64,000 nt of DNA from Acorus gramineus (taxonomy: Eukaryota; Streptophyta; Magnoliopsida; Acorales; Acoraceae). A program made the position numbers and the translations under genes. The stretch spans positions 16,206,804-16,270,803 of the forward strand of contig CM060848.1 in assembly GCA_030737835.1 (NCBI GenBank), in the 5' to 3' direction. The notes below the pieces were generated by a model that saw nothing but the letters and a program-made list of their open reading frames with translations, had not been told where the DNA came from and searched no databases. Each line of letters begins with the position of its first letter. Position 1 is the first letter of the stretch. This document shows positions 37,900 to 50,100 of the stretch, one piece after another.

Positions 37900-40800
37900 A
37901 TGACCTCAAAAGAAAAAAGAAAAAAAGAAATAGAGAGGAAGAAGAGTTATTGGCAGGCTCATTGACTCTGAGTTGTTCATGATATTTATTAATTCTTGTG
38001 GGTGTATTTATCAAGTTTAATTGGTTGGGACTTGGGATCCATGTAATGCGGAGGACACACTTAACAAAACTCAACTTGGCACACGTACCGTAGAGAGTGG
38101 GGTGCACCATACACACACGTTACTTAATAATGTTGGCCCTTCAAATAAATACCAAATAAAAGTCAACATTACGATCCACGTGAGCTCGGTCGTCTGTTCA
38201 ATTGAATTTTGGCTTCCTATATAGATAAACTTTGAAGGTGACCATAGGTGGTATAAAGTATAAACCAATTAAAGCTGTGTGTATTTATTGTGGATAAGTA
38301 TCCAAATTCGGCATAATTCAAGGTAGCCTTACCCGCCCGAGTTTCGGTGCGCCTCATTTCATGCATGTCCAGCTGTCCTGAATGCGCATTCTCTGTTTAA
38401 ATGATTAGGAATTATAGGATATAAAATAATGTATATATTAGATTTAAGGGATTATATAGTGGTTGTTGTGGTTTTGTCATTATAAACGGACGATGCTGGG
38501 AATTGACAGTTCAACCGAAAATGATAACGTGATTGGGTAAAGGTTTCAATTTGTTGCACTGTTGGTTTGGACAAAGAAAATATTTTTTTGTGGTAGGTAA
38601 ATGATCGATTTTAATATTTTTTATTAAAAAAAATTCTCTTATCAATATAGCAAAAACAGTAAAAAACAGTAATTTAGGATATCTTTTGGTGAAGAGATGA
38701 TATATATAATATATGTCTATTAACTTGTCAAATGGACCAATCAGATTGCTCAATTACATATGCATGTATTTGCCCCCTAGATCGGAAAGGAACCCTAGGT
38801 CCTTAGTTTGTTTATTTATAGAGTTGTAAATGAATCAAGTTTCTGCGTTTTTTTTGTTTGCACCTACTAAAAATAATTCTTAATTTTTTTATGTATTTTG
38901 AAAAAAATTTATGGCTCCATCACTTATTAGAACTAATATGGTTGAAACTTTAAACATGGAATGAGTGATTTATTTTATTTATTTATTTATTTTCTGTGGG
39001 TAGGAATCCTCAAAATCCCAAGAAGAGAGGATTCGAACATGATATTCATGGGGAATAAACACATGCCAAATAGTCAAATAACCATCCCCATTGAAGCAAA
39101 TAAGGCTTAGTTTGGCATGGAGATAAAGAGTTGGGATAAAGAAAAAATTGGATTAAATCACTTGTTATCCCATATGGCATGAAAAAAAAGAAGGATAACG
39201 CATGGACAATTGTCCATATTTTGAGGTAAAAAACGAAGATAGTTTGTTCTGGGTAAAAGGTGGAATAAACTTTGTTCCAATTTTTTATCGTTATTTTACA
39301 AAATTAGGATAACATTTATGACTACTCTTTCAAAAAAAAAAAAAAAAAAAAGAACGTGTTCTACTAAACAACATTAATGTTCTATTAATATGAATGATAG
39401 ATTTGATATTTTTTTTAAAAAAATTAAAGTTATCTTATATTTGATCCAAATGCAAGATTGAGGATAAGAACACAAAAAAATAAGGATAATAAAAACCATT
39501 AATAAATACCAATTTGGATAAAAAATAATAAATTTTTTATTCTCATAAATTAGACTAATTTATTTTAAAAATTTATTCTTTTATCAAACTAAGTCTAAGA
39601 CACTTGTTCACCAGAAAGAGTGGGAGAAACACTATTGCATGTAATTAAGAACATATGGAATTGCAATCGACTTCTAGATCAATGAATAGAATTCAGATAT
39701 TCTTATGTGTTTGTCATAGAAAAGCATGTCACATAAATGTATGTAAGATACGAAATTTAATTAATAAATGTGTGCAGAACGAGACAGGAGTGTCCTCACA
39801 TTAATTGAATTTATTGAAATCGTCATTAGATGATCTGCGAAAACATCATGTTCGCATGTTGGCCTGTACAGAAATTCCTAAACCATCATGTGCTGTAAAT
39901 TAAATCTCTTCACGCTCTCTGACCTGATCATTGTAAGATATGTGTCCATGTATGTGAGGTAATATGACAGCCATATATCATATATGCGGTTTACACTTTA
40001 CACCATGATTTACAATTCATCACACCTTTCACGGAATGCATCAATAGCATTTCTATCACTTTATATATTTTTTTTCTGGTAAACTATCTCTTTCTATATT
40101 TGCTATTTATATAGGAACATGCAACTATGCAAATTAAAGGTGCGCATGACGTGTAAAATTTTGCATCGGTCTCGTGCCATCAATGCTCATAACAGTTACA
40201 TTTCATATCTTACATTCGCACTCCCCAGTCTCCTACTTATATTTAAATATGTCATACACATTTAACCTATATATAAGCAAATTTTATCTAGTTTTTTTTT
40301 TATGATTTTTTTATTTTTTTTTATTGTTCTCTAACTTTAACATTGTCGGTTATGAGAACATAAAAAATGGTTTCTCCTCTCGGAAACCTCTCCAAGAGGG
40401 CTCTCAGGAAATAATGTAGATTTTTATATATAGCTCGCAAGTTATCGGGATTTTTTCATCTTGACACGGCTTTAATATTTTATTGATCATCTTAAAGTTT
40501 AAACTGCTCATGCAATTGATATAACTCGAGAGTGAGAAATTACATCGTGCAATGCATTTTTATCATTATAAGTCCATGGCCTGTTGAATTACATGTAGCC
40601 ATGTAGGGAGTAGTGGTCGAGTGGTAGGAGTATAGTTGAACTCATGACAAATATTAGTTTATCCCTCTTTATTCATTATTATAAGATTATTTCATGCGTC
40701 AAAGACACATGGTTACTCTTTTAATAGATTCTTATCGTAAGAATCAATTAAAAATTACGTTCATTTTTTTAATAGGTCTTTATCATCTTACATGACTGTT

Positions 40801-40980
40801 ACAAAAAAAATTCATGTGTTTTTTTGCTATTTTATCCTGAATAAAAAAAATAACAGACAAAACACAAAATCATCTAAAACTATAGTATTCCCATGTGATA
40901 AACTATCCAGTAAACCAAACAAGAGGAAAAGAAACTCACAAAATACAGCCAAACATCAAATCCACATGCATCACCCAAAA
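37900..40980. other. Intergenic between germin-like genes 2 and 3
   Basis: About 3 kb, AT-rich, no gene. It contains a MITE-like element at 39106-39593. Two short tRNA-like motifs also occur: TCGAACATGAT near 39033, and GTGGTCGAGTGGTAGGAG near 40613 with GTTGAACTC about 20 bp on. These may be SINE debris but have no definable ends. Confidence 0.45.
39106..39593. mobile_element. MITE-like element
   Basis: The left end CTTAGTTTGGCATGG is matched by the reverse complement of the right end, CTTAGTTTGATAAAAG. The ~488-bp interior is AT-rich and non-coding. No clear target-site duplication was found. Confidence 0.45.
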
Positions 40981-40996
40981 TACACAAATGAAATTT

Positions 40997-42268
40997 TTAA
41001 GCGAGGTTCATCTTGATCTTCTGCACGTCACTCGCCCCAATCTGGAAAGCCTTAGCGAGCACATCATCAGGTACCCCCGGCGAAGTCGTGAAGAGCGCGG
41101 CAGCCACCTTCTGTGTCCCAGGGAGCTGGCTATTGAACCCAACGATCACCGACGCGGGCCCCGCCCCGCTGTTCTTCTGGAAGTGAAGCAGCCCGCGCGG
41201 GAACGCGAACACCTCTCCCTTCATTATGGTCTTCGCGATCAACACGTTCGCGGTTGTGATGAAGCCCACGTCGAGCTGGCCTTCTAAGACGAAGACGATC
41301 TCGGTCGCGCGCGGGTGCGTGTGGGGCGGGTTGAGTCCGCCTGGGGCGTAGTCGATGCGGGCCATGGACACGCCCAGCGTGTTCAGGCCCGGGATCTGCT
41401 GCACGTTCGCGGTTGTCCCGACTGACCCCTGCTTGTTGTTGGTGTTGCCCGGTTTCGCGAGCCCGTCGAAGAAGAAGTCGGTGGCGGCCACCTTGTCCTT
41501 GCACACGAACCCGTTCACCTTCACGGCTGTGAAGATGGTTTAATTTAATTTTGTGAGGGAGGACTTGGGTCTCCCTGTTTGGCCCAATGCAAACGCGCCA
41601 CGTTCGCGGTGCAAATTTTTTTTTTTTTTTTGAAACTATCACATGAACTCATGTGGTCAAACCATTTCGTGCTAATTTTGTGATGGGATTGCACAAAAAA
41701 AGTAAGTAATTATGTTAAAAATAAGTAATTATGTGTTTTTTTTTGTACTGTATATTTGGGGTCAAGTCTTAATTGATCTTTGATTCATTCTCTTTATTTT
41801 TTATTCTAACAATTTAAGAAATTATATGAAAATTAACAATAAAATATCGATCTACTAATTGGAATAAATTTCAAATCAAGAGGTTATAATTTAAAATCAA
41901 GTAAGTATTTACCCAATAAAAAATAATATCCAATGTAAGTAAATTTTGCACTTTTCCCATAAGGTTGAATGTCAAGGAAAGTGATGGAACATGTATAAAC
42001 AAACCGAAAAACTAATTAAAGAGAGATTATATTTTGTCCATCATTTTTATTTGACTCAATTATTTCTTTTATTTTTTTAACTATGTACAGATGCACAATA
42101 ATTAGTCGTATATATTGAACCAACTGCACATATTGAAGAATGGCTGTAACCTGAAGCGAGGTCGGCCACGCATAGATCTTGGAGCATGTCAGGATCCTCC
42201 GCAAATGCTGTCCCGGAGATGAAGACCCCAAGACAAAAAAGGAAGCTTAAAACAAAGGAAGTCTTCAT
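40997..42268 (-). CDS. Germin-like protein 3 of 3
   Basis: Third tandem GLP gene. Exons 42268-42151 and 41526-40997, with a 624-bp intron, encode 215 residues. The signal peptide (MKTSFVLSFLFCLGVFISGT) is slightly longer than in the other two. The mature start is EDPDMLQDLCVADLAS. Both germin boxes are intact (PPHTHPRATEIVFVLEGQLD and GEVFAFPRGLLHFQKNSG). The intron is at the same codon and phase as in genes 1 and 2. The C-terminus is IGASDVQKIKMNLA. It is most similar to gene 2 in exon 2. A TATA-like TTTATAAATTG lies at about 42333-42342. It is likely an extracellular, metal-binding hexameric protein by family; its activity is unknown. Confidence 0.94.
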
Positions 42269-42332
42269 TGTTTGATGGATATATAGTTGGTGTTGTTAAT
42301 GGTGATATGGAGAAAGAACAGTAGTGGCTTCA

Positions 42333-42342
42333 ATTTATAAAG
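42333..42342 (-). promoter_or_regulatory. TATA box of germin-like gene 3
   Basis: TTTATAAATTG-type motif on the minus strand, about 65-75 bp upstream of the ATG. Confidence 0.55.
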
Positions 42343-42399
42343 GGTGGCATGAAAATATGAATTGAGAGTGCAGCATGAAGCATGCCTTTGCATAGAAAT

Positions 42400-44240
42400 A
42401 AGAAAGAGCAAGCGTGATTGTGACTACCGTCGACTCTTTTCATTTAATGCATATTTTTATTTTTACTTTTTGGGTTTATTTAAAATTTATCTGGGACATT
42501 TGCAGTTTTGCTGATCTGGTACCGGTCCCACCATTGAATATTTCTTGGGGAGGAAAAAAAAAAGGAAGCACATTAAAGATTTAAATGTCGTGATATATTG
42601 GATTTAAGACCAAGTCACGTCAATTAAGAAACATTGGAGTTTGTCCATCTGATTAATTGAATTGGATGTCTATATACATATTCGCCGGTACTTTGTGTCT
42701 ATGTTCATGCGTCGTGTGATTTTAAGTTTAGATTTTTTTTTATTTTTCAAATAATAAGATTTAAGAGGTTGAAGGATACTGACGGAAGCTTGACATCATT
42801 CACTCGAATATTTGATTATAAAAGTTTATAACGTTATGATTATGATTTGACTTCAATCAATCCTATAAGTGTGTTTTTTTATTTATTTATTATAAAATAT
42901 TAAACATTAACTTTAATTTTATTCGAATCAAAACTAAACATTCTCAAAAGTGTAAAAAAAAGTATAAAAATCTATCGTATATAGAAAAACAATGTAAATC
43001 TACTCTTTCACCGCAATTTTATCCCCAATCAACGAAACTTTCTTTACCCCCTCACACGCAAGTTCTCAATTCTTTATAAAGTCTCCAATTTTTCCGTAGT
43101 CCTTTTTAAGTGTTGAATTATATATTCTATTAATCAAAATACACAATTTATGAATTGAATTATACAATTAATTATTATTAATATATTCTACTTTGTTATT
43201 CGATCCAGTCAACCATTGGACCATCAGTATTCAAGAGGAGAATAAAACATGTATCCAACAATTGACTGTGCAATTCGATTAATAAACTATATAGTTCGAT
43301 TAATAAGTTACATAGTTCGATTGAAACTAGTCCTGATTGAATCTGAACTCAAAAAAGACGCTATACATTTTGGAAAGTACATCAATTTTTTTTTATGATA
43401 ATTGAGAGATTTGGATTTAATTGTTTTTCTAAAATAATTTTTATTTTACTGTGTGAGTATATAGAATTTATTAAAATATTTATTATTTTTAAATGTATTG
43501 TATAAATAATAAAGCATGTTTTTTTTTATTGGGAGAGCATTGCTTTTGAAAAAATCAAAACGATTGATGACAGTCGGATGATAACATACATGATTTAACA
43601 TATCATTTTTTTTAAATAATCTTACGCACAATCATTTTTTTCAATTCTATTTTCAATTCTACACTCATTTTAATTTTTTTTTTTAAATAACATATCTATT
43701 TATGTACTAACCAAAAAATGTGTAAATTTTTTAAGTTTGTTCCTCCGAATGTAAACCTTCTTTATTTATAATATTTATTTTATATTAAGGGTAAGAATAA
43801 AAAAAATGTATTTTTAATTTAAGCCGTTCCTTTATTTGAAACATTTTCATTTTTAATTTTACCTTTCTTTATTTATGATATTTGATTTCAAATTAAGGAT
43901 AATAATGAAAAAAATACATATTTTTAATATCATCAATATATTTGAAGGATAATGTGAGATATTTATCAGATCTATATACGTGCATGTATATATATGAATT
44001 AGATAATAATATATCCATATCCATTCCGTCTCATAGAATATTTTTCAATAGATTTTTTTTCATATATATTTCTAAAAATCACATTTTTTTTTCAAAATAT
44101 CTTAATTTTTTTAAATTTTTAGCAATACCCTCAAAAGGGTTTATATTGTGTATAATTGCTATTTTTTAATCCATTTGAGGGGTATTTATGATTTTAGATT
44201 TTCAAATGGGGGGGATTTTGAGAATATAAAATTAGTTGAG
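42400..44240. other. Intergenic AT-rich DNA
   Basis: No gene was seen. Short imperfect repeats occur at about 43268-43325 (TAGTTCGATTAATAA units of about 25 bp). Another pair at about 43740-43925 shares CTTTATTTAT, AATTAAGG and AAAAAAAT motifs. Confidence 0.5.
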
Positions 44241-44245
44241 AGTTA

Positions 44246-45805
44246 GGCCATCTCCAGCCTTTACTTAAATCTATATCCAAATTTCAGTTAAAATTTGAGT
44301 AACAGCTTGATTTGATATGATGTATCTCCAACCATCACTTTGTGTTTTACTCAAATCTTTTAAAAAAATTTACATCTTCTAATTGTTTATTGTAAATATT
44401 TTCAAAATCCTTTCCCCAAATATTTTTATTCTCTATTTTTCTTCCCTTCAAGATATTTAAATTTAAAAATTATTCTTAGCCAATTTTTTTTTTAAAACAT
44501 GTAAAAATAATATATTTTTATTAGAGTAAAAATAAGAAGTTAAAAAATAAAGATGAAGACTTAAGAAATAAGACATTTTTTTTTTTTGGTTCAAGCGATA
44601 GTGAAAATTTTGGGAGGTGAAAAAACATCTAATATAATTCAACTAAATGTGAAGTTAAAGGGAAAAAAATGTTACATTGGAAAAAAATGTGGAAATAAGG
44701 CCCCGCTTGGTTTGTGTCATTCTGGGATAGAATTTGATTCCATATGAGATTACCGGAAAAGTGTATAAAATCCAGTATTTAGTTGGTGGTAATCTTGATG
44801 GTAATTGTCGACCCTATTGAAATTAAAATCCATCTATATGGGAAAATAGGGTGGAATCAGATTCTCAACCTCTGTGGTGGTAATCTCAAAATCCACCAGG
44901 AATCATAAATTAGATTACTATTATACGATTTACAAATTAATGATATAACTATATATATATCCCTTCTAAAATAAATAGTCGCTTCTTCTTCTTTTTTCTC
45001 ACTACCCATATAATGGGTTTATATAGTCATTTTGATTTTTTAACTAAAAAATTCTGTTATAATTTTTATATGTGATGTGAAAAATCTTAACTGTGTATTA
45101 GATATTAATTTATATTTTAAATTTTATTATTATTTTTGTAGATGGGTTTAGATATTATTGTAATTGGTATAATATGTGATGTGTGATGTGGGTTTATGCT
45201 TAAAAGCAATACCTCCGAATCCTAACTAATAAAATTGATTATTTAGTTTTAAGGGGAGTTCAAAATATTTAAATGATTTAGAAAAATTACTACTATTACA
45301 TGTCTAGTTGCATAATTGGTTATTTTATTTATTTGCATTCATTAAATATTTATAAAAATACTTATAAATTTTTTTTTATATTGTGATATGAGTAAAGAAA
45401 TAAATTTTGCAATTATATATATAATAGTAAGGGTATTTTAGACATTTAAATCAAGTTTCTTATCATTTTTCATGGATGAAACAAACAATTGAAAATGATT
45501 TTTTGGAGAAATCGACTAGCGACCTAAGTTTGATGGAATCAAGATTTCTGGTAAAATAATTCCTGGTAAACTGATTCCTGGTAAAATAATTCCACAAAAA
45601 AAAAATGACACGAACCAAACGGGAAAAGGAAAAAAAGTGATGTTAAAAATTTGGATAAAGATTTGAGTCTCCCTTGATTTGGGTAAAGATTCGAGTAAAA
45701 GCTTGATTTGATATGGGTATGGGTAAATGCTTGGAGAGGGTGTTAACTAACTTTTACTCAAATTTAAATTTGAATAAAGGTTTGAGTATAGGATTGGAGA
45801 TGCAC
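44246..45805. mobile_element. Outer MITE of a nested pair, TTA-flanked
   Basis: The left end is GGCCATCTCCAGCC. The right end, reverse-complemented, is GTGCATCTCCAATCC. Subterminal similarity continues on both sides (AATTTGAGTAA). TTA lies directly outside each end (44243-44245 and 45806-45808), as expected for the 3-bp target duplication of PIF/Harbinger (Tourist-like) elements. It is split by the inner element at about 44702-45623, so its own length is about 640 bp. Non-coding. Confidence 0.7.
44702..45623. mobile_element. Inner element inserted in the outer MITE
   Basis: About 920 bp with terminal inverted repeats of about 19 bp: CCCGCTTGGTTTGTGTCATT at the left and CCCGTTTGGTTCGTGTCATT as the reverse complement of the right end. 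The interior is AT-rich with no coding frame. The GTTTGGTT-type end recalls hAT or PIF non-autonomous elements, but no target duplication was resolved, so the superfamily is open. Confidence 0.7.
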
Positions 45806-46049
45806 TTATACATGCAAAAACTTTTTTTTAGTTGTAACATATTCTTTTCATTTATAACTTTATAATAAATTTTAAGAATCATTTATTTAATAATATTAGT
45901 ATTTTTATTATATTATTTACATACATATAAAATGAGATATTATATCGCATATTTATATAGACATTATAAAAATAAGGGTGTTATTCAGAAAAACTTTTTT
46001 AAATTTTTTTATTTATACGTAGGTCATACGTGGATGAAAACTATTTAAT

Positions 46050-46849
46050 TCGGTGTTTTATCTTTTCCCACCGATCCGGCCAGGTCGACTAGATTTGGTC
46101 GCCACTTCAGGTTTTGGACGACCGGACTTGGTCGCCATTTCAGATTTTGGGCGACCGGACTTGGTCGTCATTTCAGGTTTCGGACGACCGAACTTGGTCG
46201 AACAGGATTTGTAATAAAGTTTATAATTTTTTTCTTAGAAACATAATCCCATGACGTATATCTTCCTTGAATCCTTCATACCACTCCAAGTCTGAGTTGT
46301 AATGTAAGGAGAATCAATTATTATTCTTAAATGTAGAATATAAGAACAATTTTTTTTACATAAGTGACGGACTAATTTTCAAAAGCCAAATATATAATGT
46401 GTTTGGATCAACTGATAGGTTTTTTTTGTTTTCAAACCAAGAATCCTCTTAACTACGAATTCACACGAAGCTTAAAAATGATATATATTTGTCTAATAAG
46501 ATATTTTTTTATAAAAATTTGAATTAATTGAAAGTATACCTACTTACATTTTTTTCGGCCCCTTAGCTGTTGTTTGGATCAAAGAATAAATGTAGAATAT
46601 GATGGATAAACCCAAAAATTTATTTGTTTACAAAAAATAGGTAGATATAGTTCCGAACCCTGTTCGACCAATTATAGTCGCCCAAAACCTGAAATGGCGA
46701 CCAAGTCCGGTCGTCCAAAATCTGAAATGACGACCAATTTCGGTCGATCTGGATTAGTGGGAACAGCCAAACACCGTTGTTTTTTTTTTTTTTTTTTTTT
46801 TTTTTGATTGGTGGGGTAAGAAAAACGCTTGGTGGGGATAGACGCGCCC
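46050..46849 (+). mobile_element. GACCGG-array MITE, copy 1 (left end truncated)
   Basis: About 800 bp, very similar to 53611-54422. It has tandem units of about 33 bp near the left (GGACGACCGGACTTGGTCG-type) and inverted units of the same kind near the right. It ends in GATTGGTGGGGTAAG and GGTGGGGATAGACGCGCCC. The left terminal inverted repeat seen in copy 2 is absent; homology starts abruptly at 46050. It lies 259 bp upstream of the first F-box gene's ATG. Confidence 0.85.
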
Positions 46850-47011
46850 TTTATAATCTATGTATATATTTTCATAAAAAATAAAAAGATAAACAAATGA
46901 ATGGCTAACTGGGCTCATAAGACATAAATGATTTTCCTACAATAAAAGTGCCCATATCTATCGGTCTTAAACGTCTGGTTTGGGCCGTCTGACTGGCAAT
47001 ATTTGGGTGTC

Positions 47012-47012
<1 letters not shown>

Positions 47013-47045
<33 letters not shown>
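47013..47045. repeat. (CT)n microsatellite upstream of F-box gene 1
   Basis: Pure CT run of about 16 units, 64 bp upstream of the ATG, followed by a poly(A) stretch. It probably lies in the promoter or leader. Confidence 0.85.
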
Positions 47046-47047
<2 letters not shown>

Positions 47048-47108
47048 TTAAAAAAAAAAAAGAAAAAAAAAAACCCAAAAAATCAGGAGCATCTCATCCG
47101 GAGAAGAT

Positions 47109-50100
47109 ATGTCGCTGTGAGTGAAAATTTTATCAATAATCTCCCCCTTGTTTTTATTCGAAACATGTTTCAGTTCTTCCTATCTATCAATAAAACTGTC
47201 CTTTTGTGTTTCTTATATATTGGATCACAACTTGATTAACTTTGTAAATCATGGAAGCTATCTCAATTTGTTTTTCTCAATTTCGGCAATGCTATTGATC
47301 AAGTTATTCTTTTCATCGAGAGTCTGTTCTTGATCGATTGTTGATTCATTCACTTTGCATATGTCTTGTGTTTGTTGAAGATGTTAGGGTTAAAGCGGTT
47401 CCCTCATCTTAAAAATGCAAGACACGCAAAACAAATGAAGCTTATTTGGATCACCTGCTAGCGTTTTGTATCAAGAGTTTACCCCAGATTTAATGACATG
47501 TTTGGTGTTAAATTCCCACCTTTTTAAGAGAAAAATCATGAGGTCGGCGAATATAGTATTAGTTAACAAATCCTAGGTTTCTTGTGGTCGATTGATTTTT
47601 ACGGGGGTGCTTGTGGTCTGGTAGACTCCCCGTTTACATGGACCATAGTCACTCCATTGTTTGTTTCAGTTGTGTTTTTGTTTTGTTTGCTTTACGTTTT
47701 CTTATTCACTCTGTCTCCTCTCACCTCCAATTCAGAGTTATAACTAATCTTTTTGTAATAAAAGTGATGGTAGCAATTTCTACTTTACTTCAAAACAAAA
47801 ACAAAAAAATCCTAGGTTTCAAATCAGCGTTGATCTATCATCTATGTATTAGTGAACAAATCTTAGGTTTCTTGGCAAATCAGAGTTGATCTAAGCCAGA
47901 TTTTCAGGGTTGGTCCCTGTTGCAAGAAGGCTCGATGAGGTGTTCTATGAAACCCACCTCTGAATTGGGCCACTTGTGGTGAATGCTGATCACCAATGAT
48001 ATTACACGTCAATAATTTATGAGGCCTTTTGTCTATTGAAGCTTGTTGAAAAGTGGTATTTGAATAGATAGTGTGATAGAAATGTTTTGTGTGAAACTTT
48101 TTTTGTTTTTGATAGGTAAGCGGCAGGACTGGAACCCAATACCTCATGGTTCCAAATTTTATTGTCTACCAAATGAGCTATGGGTCCAGCCCCAAAAAAT
48201 TTCATCTTCAATTCCATCATTATGATTTCCCTACCCTACCCCTCTATTTTACATATTTTACTATGACATTAATGATTTGCTACATATCATATCTTACTGA
48301 GTGTGGTGTATGGAGTGCATGCTGGGCATTTCCATTTAACTATTATAGTAGGATAGGGAAGAAATATCTATTCTCTCTTCAACAAGAATTTTTGATCTAC
48401 ACATGTTCATTTGGTATCATAATGCTATTGCTAGGTAACTTGCAGCGTTGGAACATCTCTTCTTCCTTTTGGTTAAAAAAATGTTGTTACTTGTGCAATA
48501 TATTGTAGCGATCTGAATGTTTTCCAGGGCATCAGATTATGTAGATTCTATCATATAATGCATTTTAATCTCTCTGGATGCTTGATCATATATAGAGTGT
48601 TTTGATTTCATTGCATTTCTGGTTTTTAGCTGAAAAATCTTGTATGGAATTCTTATTTTTTTATGTTAATCAAATCCATGTTGTAGAGTTGGCTGTGATC
48701 CTCCCTGGTTCATGGGGAATCAAACTTTTACCTCTCCTTCTTTAGTCTTTACTAGTTTGATGGACGAATAAGCTCAGGAGGCATGAGCCCTTTCTTCTTC
48801 AAGGGATTAGCTTTTCATTTTATTTTATTTTACAGACAGAGGACTTCGGTATAGAGTCAAATAGTCAAATCTAATAGGAGGGAAGAAATTTATTGAGTGA
48901 TTTCCACCTGGTAGATGATCTAGCCCTGCAGTGTTTGACAATATTTTCATACCATCATATGATGGATTGTGACACCAAGAGATGACATGTAATTTGAAGC
49001 TCTGACTACTCCCTATACTATGTGAAGTGGCATTTTGGCATGAACAAGATGAGACTTTGGTTACTCTCATCAGAAGAAATGTAGCGTTACTCTCTTGAAA
49101 AAATAAGTATGATATATTGATAATTGTCCAACAAACTGCTTATCTCTGCATCTTGGGAACCCGGGACTGATTAAATAATGATTTGTACAATGTATTAACA
49201 GTTCTCTATGTTAACAAATGTTAGATTGTTCGTAGAGACCAGATGACATGATTATATTTTTATAAAGACAGGTGATCTCTCTAAATGCATTAAGCTGTGG
49301 GATTTGATTTTCTTAAGTCTTTGGTCTGTGAACTAGTTGTTTCTCATGGCACTTGTGGCTTTAAAATGCATATGGTAGTGTATTATGAGATTCTTTCTTT
49401 GCTGATGGTTATAGATTCAGCTTTCATAATAATAATAATAATAATAAAGTCTAGCACTTTTTTCATCATAGATTAGTTCTTTTAAAAATGTACATACTGC
49501 CTAATATGGTGAACTTTTTTTAAAATGTCATAGGAGGGAAGGGGAGCATCAAGCTATAATCCCCAGTCTGCCAGATGACTTAGCCATTCAGTGCTTGGCC
49601 AGAATTTCACATGGTTACCATGGAGTGTTAGAGTGTGTCTCCAAACGATGGAGAGATGTAATGAGGAGCTCTGTGTATTCCCGTATTAAAGCTGCAAACG
49701 GATGGTCCGGGGACTGGTGGTTTGTCCTAACAGAAAGGCAGCATGATGGTCAATGGAATGCCTATGATCCTGAAGCCAACAATTGGCATCATTTACCAAG
49801 ATTCCATACAGATGAACCCCCTGGTGATCACCTTGGTTTTTCATGCGTCAGTGTGTGCAAAAAATTTCTTGTGATAGGTGGTTTCTATGAGTCGCCTCTG
49901 AGTCCAATTTTCCCAGAGTTAAAAACTTTTGTAATGAATGATGTTTGGCTGTTCGATCCATTCGAAAAGCAGTGGAGCAGACAAGCCAGTATGAAGATGC
50001 CAAGGTCTGAGTTTGCTTGTGTAGTAATTTCTGGTAAGGTTTATGTGGCTGGAGGATACAATTCATCAGAACCTGGAGGAATCACTAATGCCGAAGTTTA

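Noticed and set aside
42016..42231. Alternate minus-strand frame over germin-like gene 3 exon 1
   Set aside because: It overlaps the signal-peptide exon in another frame and lacks an independent signal.
48121..48193. Functional tRNA gene
   Set aside because: The A and B boxes are present, but the acceptor stem does not pair and the anticodon arm is poor. Treated as a SINE or tRNA relic.
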